From an uncultured Alistipes sp. (GTDB taxonomy: Bacteria > Bacteroidota > Bacteroidia > Bacteroidales > UBA932): DNA of 64,000 nt. Both the position numbers and the translations under genes were made by a program. Below the pieces are notes generated by a model, which was not told where the DNA came from, did not search any database, and worked only from the letters and a program-made list of their open reading frames with translations. This document shows, piece by piece, positions 62,534 through 64,000 of the stretch (its first letter is position 1; every line of letters begins with the position of its first letter). The DNA is taken from contig UQUN01000002.1 of assembly GCA_900544175.1 (NCBI GenBank), forward strand, positions 62,001-126,000, in the 5' to 3' direction.

Positions 62534-64000
62534 ATTCCAATCTTTTATGTCGTTTCATATATTTGCCAGCCATGACAAGTCCGGCCAGATAGACCAGTAT
62601 GAGCACAGTCCTCAAAGCCAGTCTCCAGCCCATGGGAAGCGATTCAGGCAGAGCCATGCCGGCCGCATAAAGCAGAAGACCGGACACCGTCACTGCCAGT
62701 ATCCTGCCCCACCGGTAAGGAATCGGATAGTATTTTCGCCCCAACACTACGCTGAGCACCAGCATTACCAGATAACTCAGGAAATGCGCCCAGGCCGAAG
62801 CCCTGTACGAATAGACCGGAAGGAAGACTATGTTTATCACAGCCGTGACCAGGAGACCTGCCAGAGTTATGTAAATCGCAAAGGAAGGCCTGTCCGACAG
62901 CTTGTACCACATGGAAACATTGAACAGCATGCCCATCATCATGTAGGCAAGCAGCATAACCGGAACTATGTCCATGCCGGCACGGAAGTCACGTCCCACT
63001 ATAAGCTGTATTATATCCAGATAGAACATCACCCCAAGGAATATCAGCATGCAGAACATGACGAAATATTCCATGACCGAGGCATATACCTTGCGGAAGT
63101 CCTTGGTACCGGCACTTGAGAAAAAGAAAGGCTCTGCCGCGAACCTGAACATCTGTACGAACAGACTCATTATCACAGCTACCTTGACCGCTGCCTGATA
63201 TACCCCGAGATCTGCTCTCCAGAGAGTGTCGTCAACATTGAAAAAACGAAAGACAATCCTGTCCAGAAAATCGTTCATGACTCCCGGTAGACCCGCCACC
63301 ATGAGAGGAAGCGAATAGCGCAGCATATCTTTCACCGTCCTGCCGTCCGAAGATATCCCAAGACGCAGCAATTCAGGAATGAAAAGCACGAAAACCACGG
63401 CACAGCTCACCAGTATCGAGAATATCGGATACGAGAAATCCGGAACTGGAGGTATCAGTCCCGAAAGAAGATTGTCAGGATGCACGGCTGCATGGCCCGG
63501 ATACCACAGGAAAAGCAGCACATTCATACCGGCCTCCACCAGTATCTTGACAATCTTGAATACCGCAAACTTCCAGGCCCGTCCCTCGCAACGCAGCTTG
63601 GCAAACAGAATAGCAGTGACACTGTCCGAGAAGAGGATCAGACCTATATAAGAGTAAACACATCTGTAGCCCTCATAACCCATTCGGACGGACAACGGCC
63701 TTCCTGCCGACAGCATTGCCAGCAGAAATACGGCAGAGACAGCAGCGACAGCCATCAGTGCCCCGGAAAACACCTTGCGAGGCTCGTACCCCGGCTTGTT
63801 GGCGAAACGGAAGCAGCCCGTTTCCAATCCCATAGTCAGCAGAACCTGAAGCACGGCCACATAAGACATGAACTCCGTAAGCACCCCATAATCCGTAGTA
63901 GTAAGCGTGTAAGTGTACAACGGAAGCAGCATGTAGTTGAGGAAGCGGGCCACGATAGTGCTCGTTCCGTAAATGACCGTCTGTCCTGCCAGTTTCCTTA
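62511..64000 (-). CDS. Polysaccharide flippase (oligosaccharide/lipid-linked glycan exporter), 5' end outside window
   Basis: A polytopic membrane protein of the MOP/Wzx-like superfamily. Its frame runs off the right edge: before a GTG at 63953 it continues with KLAGQTVIYGTSTIVARFLN, the usual N-terminal pattern of Bacteroidetes flippases, so the true start lies beyond 64000. Some twelve hydrophobic helices are visible, with YTYTLTTTDYGVLTEFMSYV near the start. It likely moves undecaprenyl-linked sugar units across the inner membrane. Confidence 0.85.
   Translation of the reverse strand, partial: RKLAGQTVIYGTSTIVARFLNYMLLPLYTYTLTTTDYGVLTEFMSYVAVLQVLLTMGLETGCFRFANKPGYEPRKVFSGALMAVAAVSAVFLLAMLSAGRPLSVRMGYEGYRCVYSYIGLILFSDSVTAILFAKLRCEGRAWKFAVFKIVKILVEAGMNVLLFLWYPGHAAVHPDNLLSGLIPPVPDFSYPIFSILVSCAVVFVLFIPELLRLGISSDGRTVKDMLRYSLPLMVAGLPGVMNDFLDRIVFRFFNVDDTLWRADLGVYQAAVKVAVIMSLFVQMFRFAAEPFFFSSAGTKDFRKVYASVMEYFVMFCMLIFLGVMFYLDIIQLIVGRDFRAGMDIVPVMLLAYMMMGMLFNVSMWYKLSDRPSFAIYITLAGLLVTAVINIVFLPVYSYRASAWAHFLSYLVMLVLSVVLGRKYYPIPYRWGRILAVTVSGLLLYAAGMALPESLPMGWRLALRTVLILVYLAGLVMAGKYMKRHKRLEYESENSQ

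Noticed and set aside
1..64000. CRISPR arrays, prophage or complete insertion sequences
   Set aside because: I saw no regularly spaced repeat-spacer arrays, no transposase, integrase or phage structural genes, and no paired terminal repeats around a gene.

Overview
The window looks like a chromosomal segment of a member of the Bacteroidetes, order Bacteroidales. The evidence is Bacteroidetes-type promoters (TTTG, about 19 bases, then TAnnTTTG), few Shine-Dalgarno sites outside ribosomal-protein and exbD genes, a meso-DAP-type MurE, a DUF4831 gene, ExbB/ExbD/ExbD and TonB-like genes, fimbrillin-like and leucine-rich-repeat (LRR) lipoproteins, and [FeFe] hydrogenase plus lipid A acyltransferase genes. 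GC is moderate (about half by eye). I cannot name a genus. Genes are densely packed, often with ATGA or TAATG overlaps.

1-2.8 kb: the end of an M16 peptidase gene, an O-methyltransferase, and on the minus strand EF-P and an M23 cell-wall endopeptidase. 2.8-17.8 kb: a complete division and cell-wall (dcw) cluster, mraZ-rsmH-ftsL-ftsI-murE-mraY-murD-ftsW-murG-murC-ftsQ-ftsA-ftsZ, preceded by candidate MraZ operator repeats. murF, usually absent from this cluster in Bacteroidetes, lies at 60.7 kb. 17.8-20.1 kb (minus): rpiB-truB-queA. 20.2-22.9 kb: galE followed by a divergent sigma factor and its zinc-finger anti-sigma factor, closed by a terminator. 22.9-25.9 kb: dprA-tatD-ansA, then tRNA-Ser(GGA). 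26.0-28.4 kb: ExbB, a small membrane protein and two ExbD proteins. 28.5-32.5 kb: alkaline phosphatase, asnS, udk and a TonB-like protein.

32.5-34.7 kb is the least ordinary non-coding stretch. It holds two small envelope-protein genes set between intergenic regions rich in inverted and direct repeats, including a ~104-base foldable element. 34.7-40.4 kb is an AcrA-AcrB-TolC type RND efflux operon.

40.4-52.5 kb is the main accessory block: one apparent operon with its own promoter encoding a secreted WG-repeat/caspase-like protease, a small outer-membrane beta-barrel interrupted by an in-frame TGA, three lipoproteins sharing a fimbrillin-like domain (two with LRR arrays) and a shortened LysR-type regulator. 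This is the best candidate for an undescribed system.

52.5-64 kb returns to conserved functions: a lipid A-type acyltransferase, DUF4831, pepD, rpsF-rpsR-rplI, DUF5672, and on the minus strand a group B-like [FeFe] hydrogenase and a flippase-dut-murF-glycosyltransferase run that leaves the window at the right edge.
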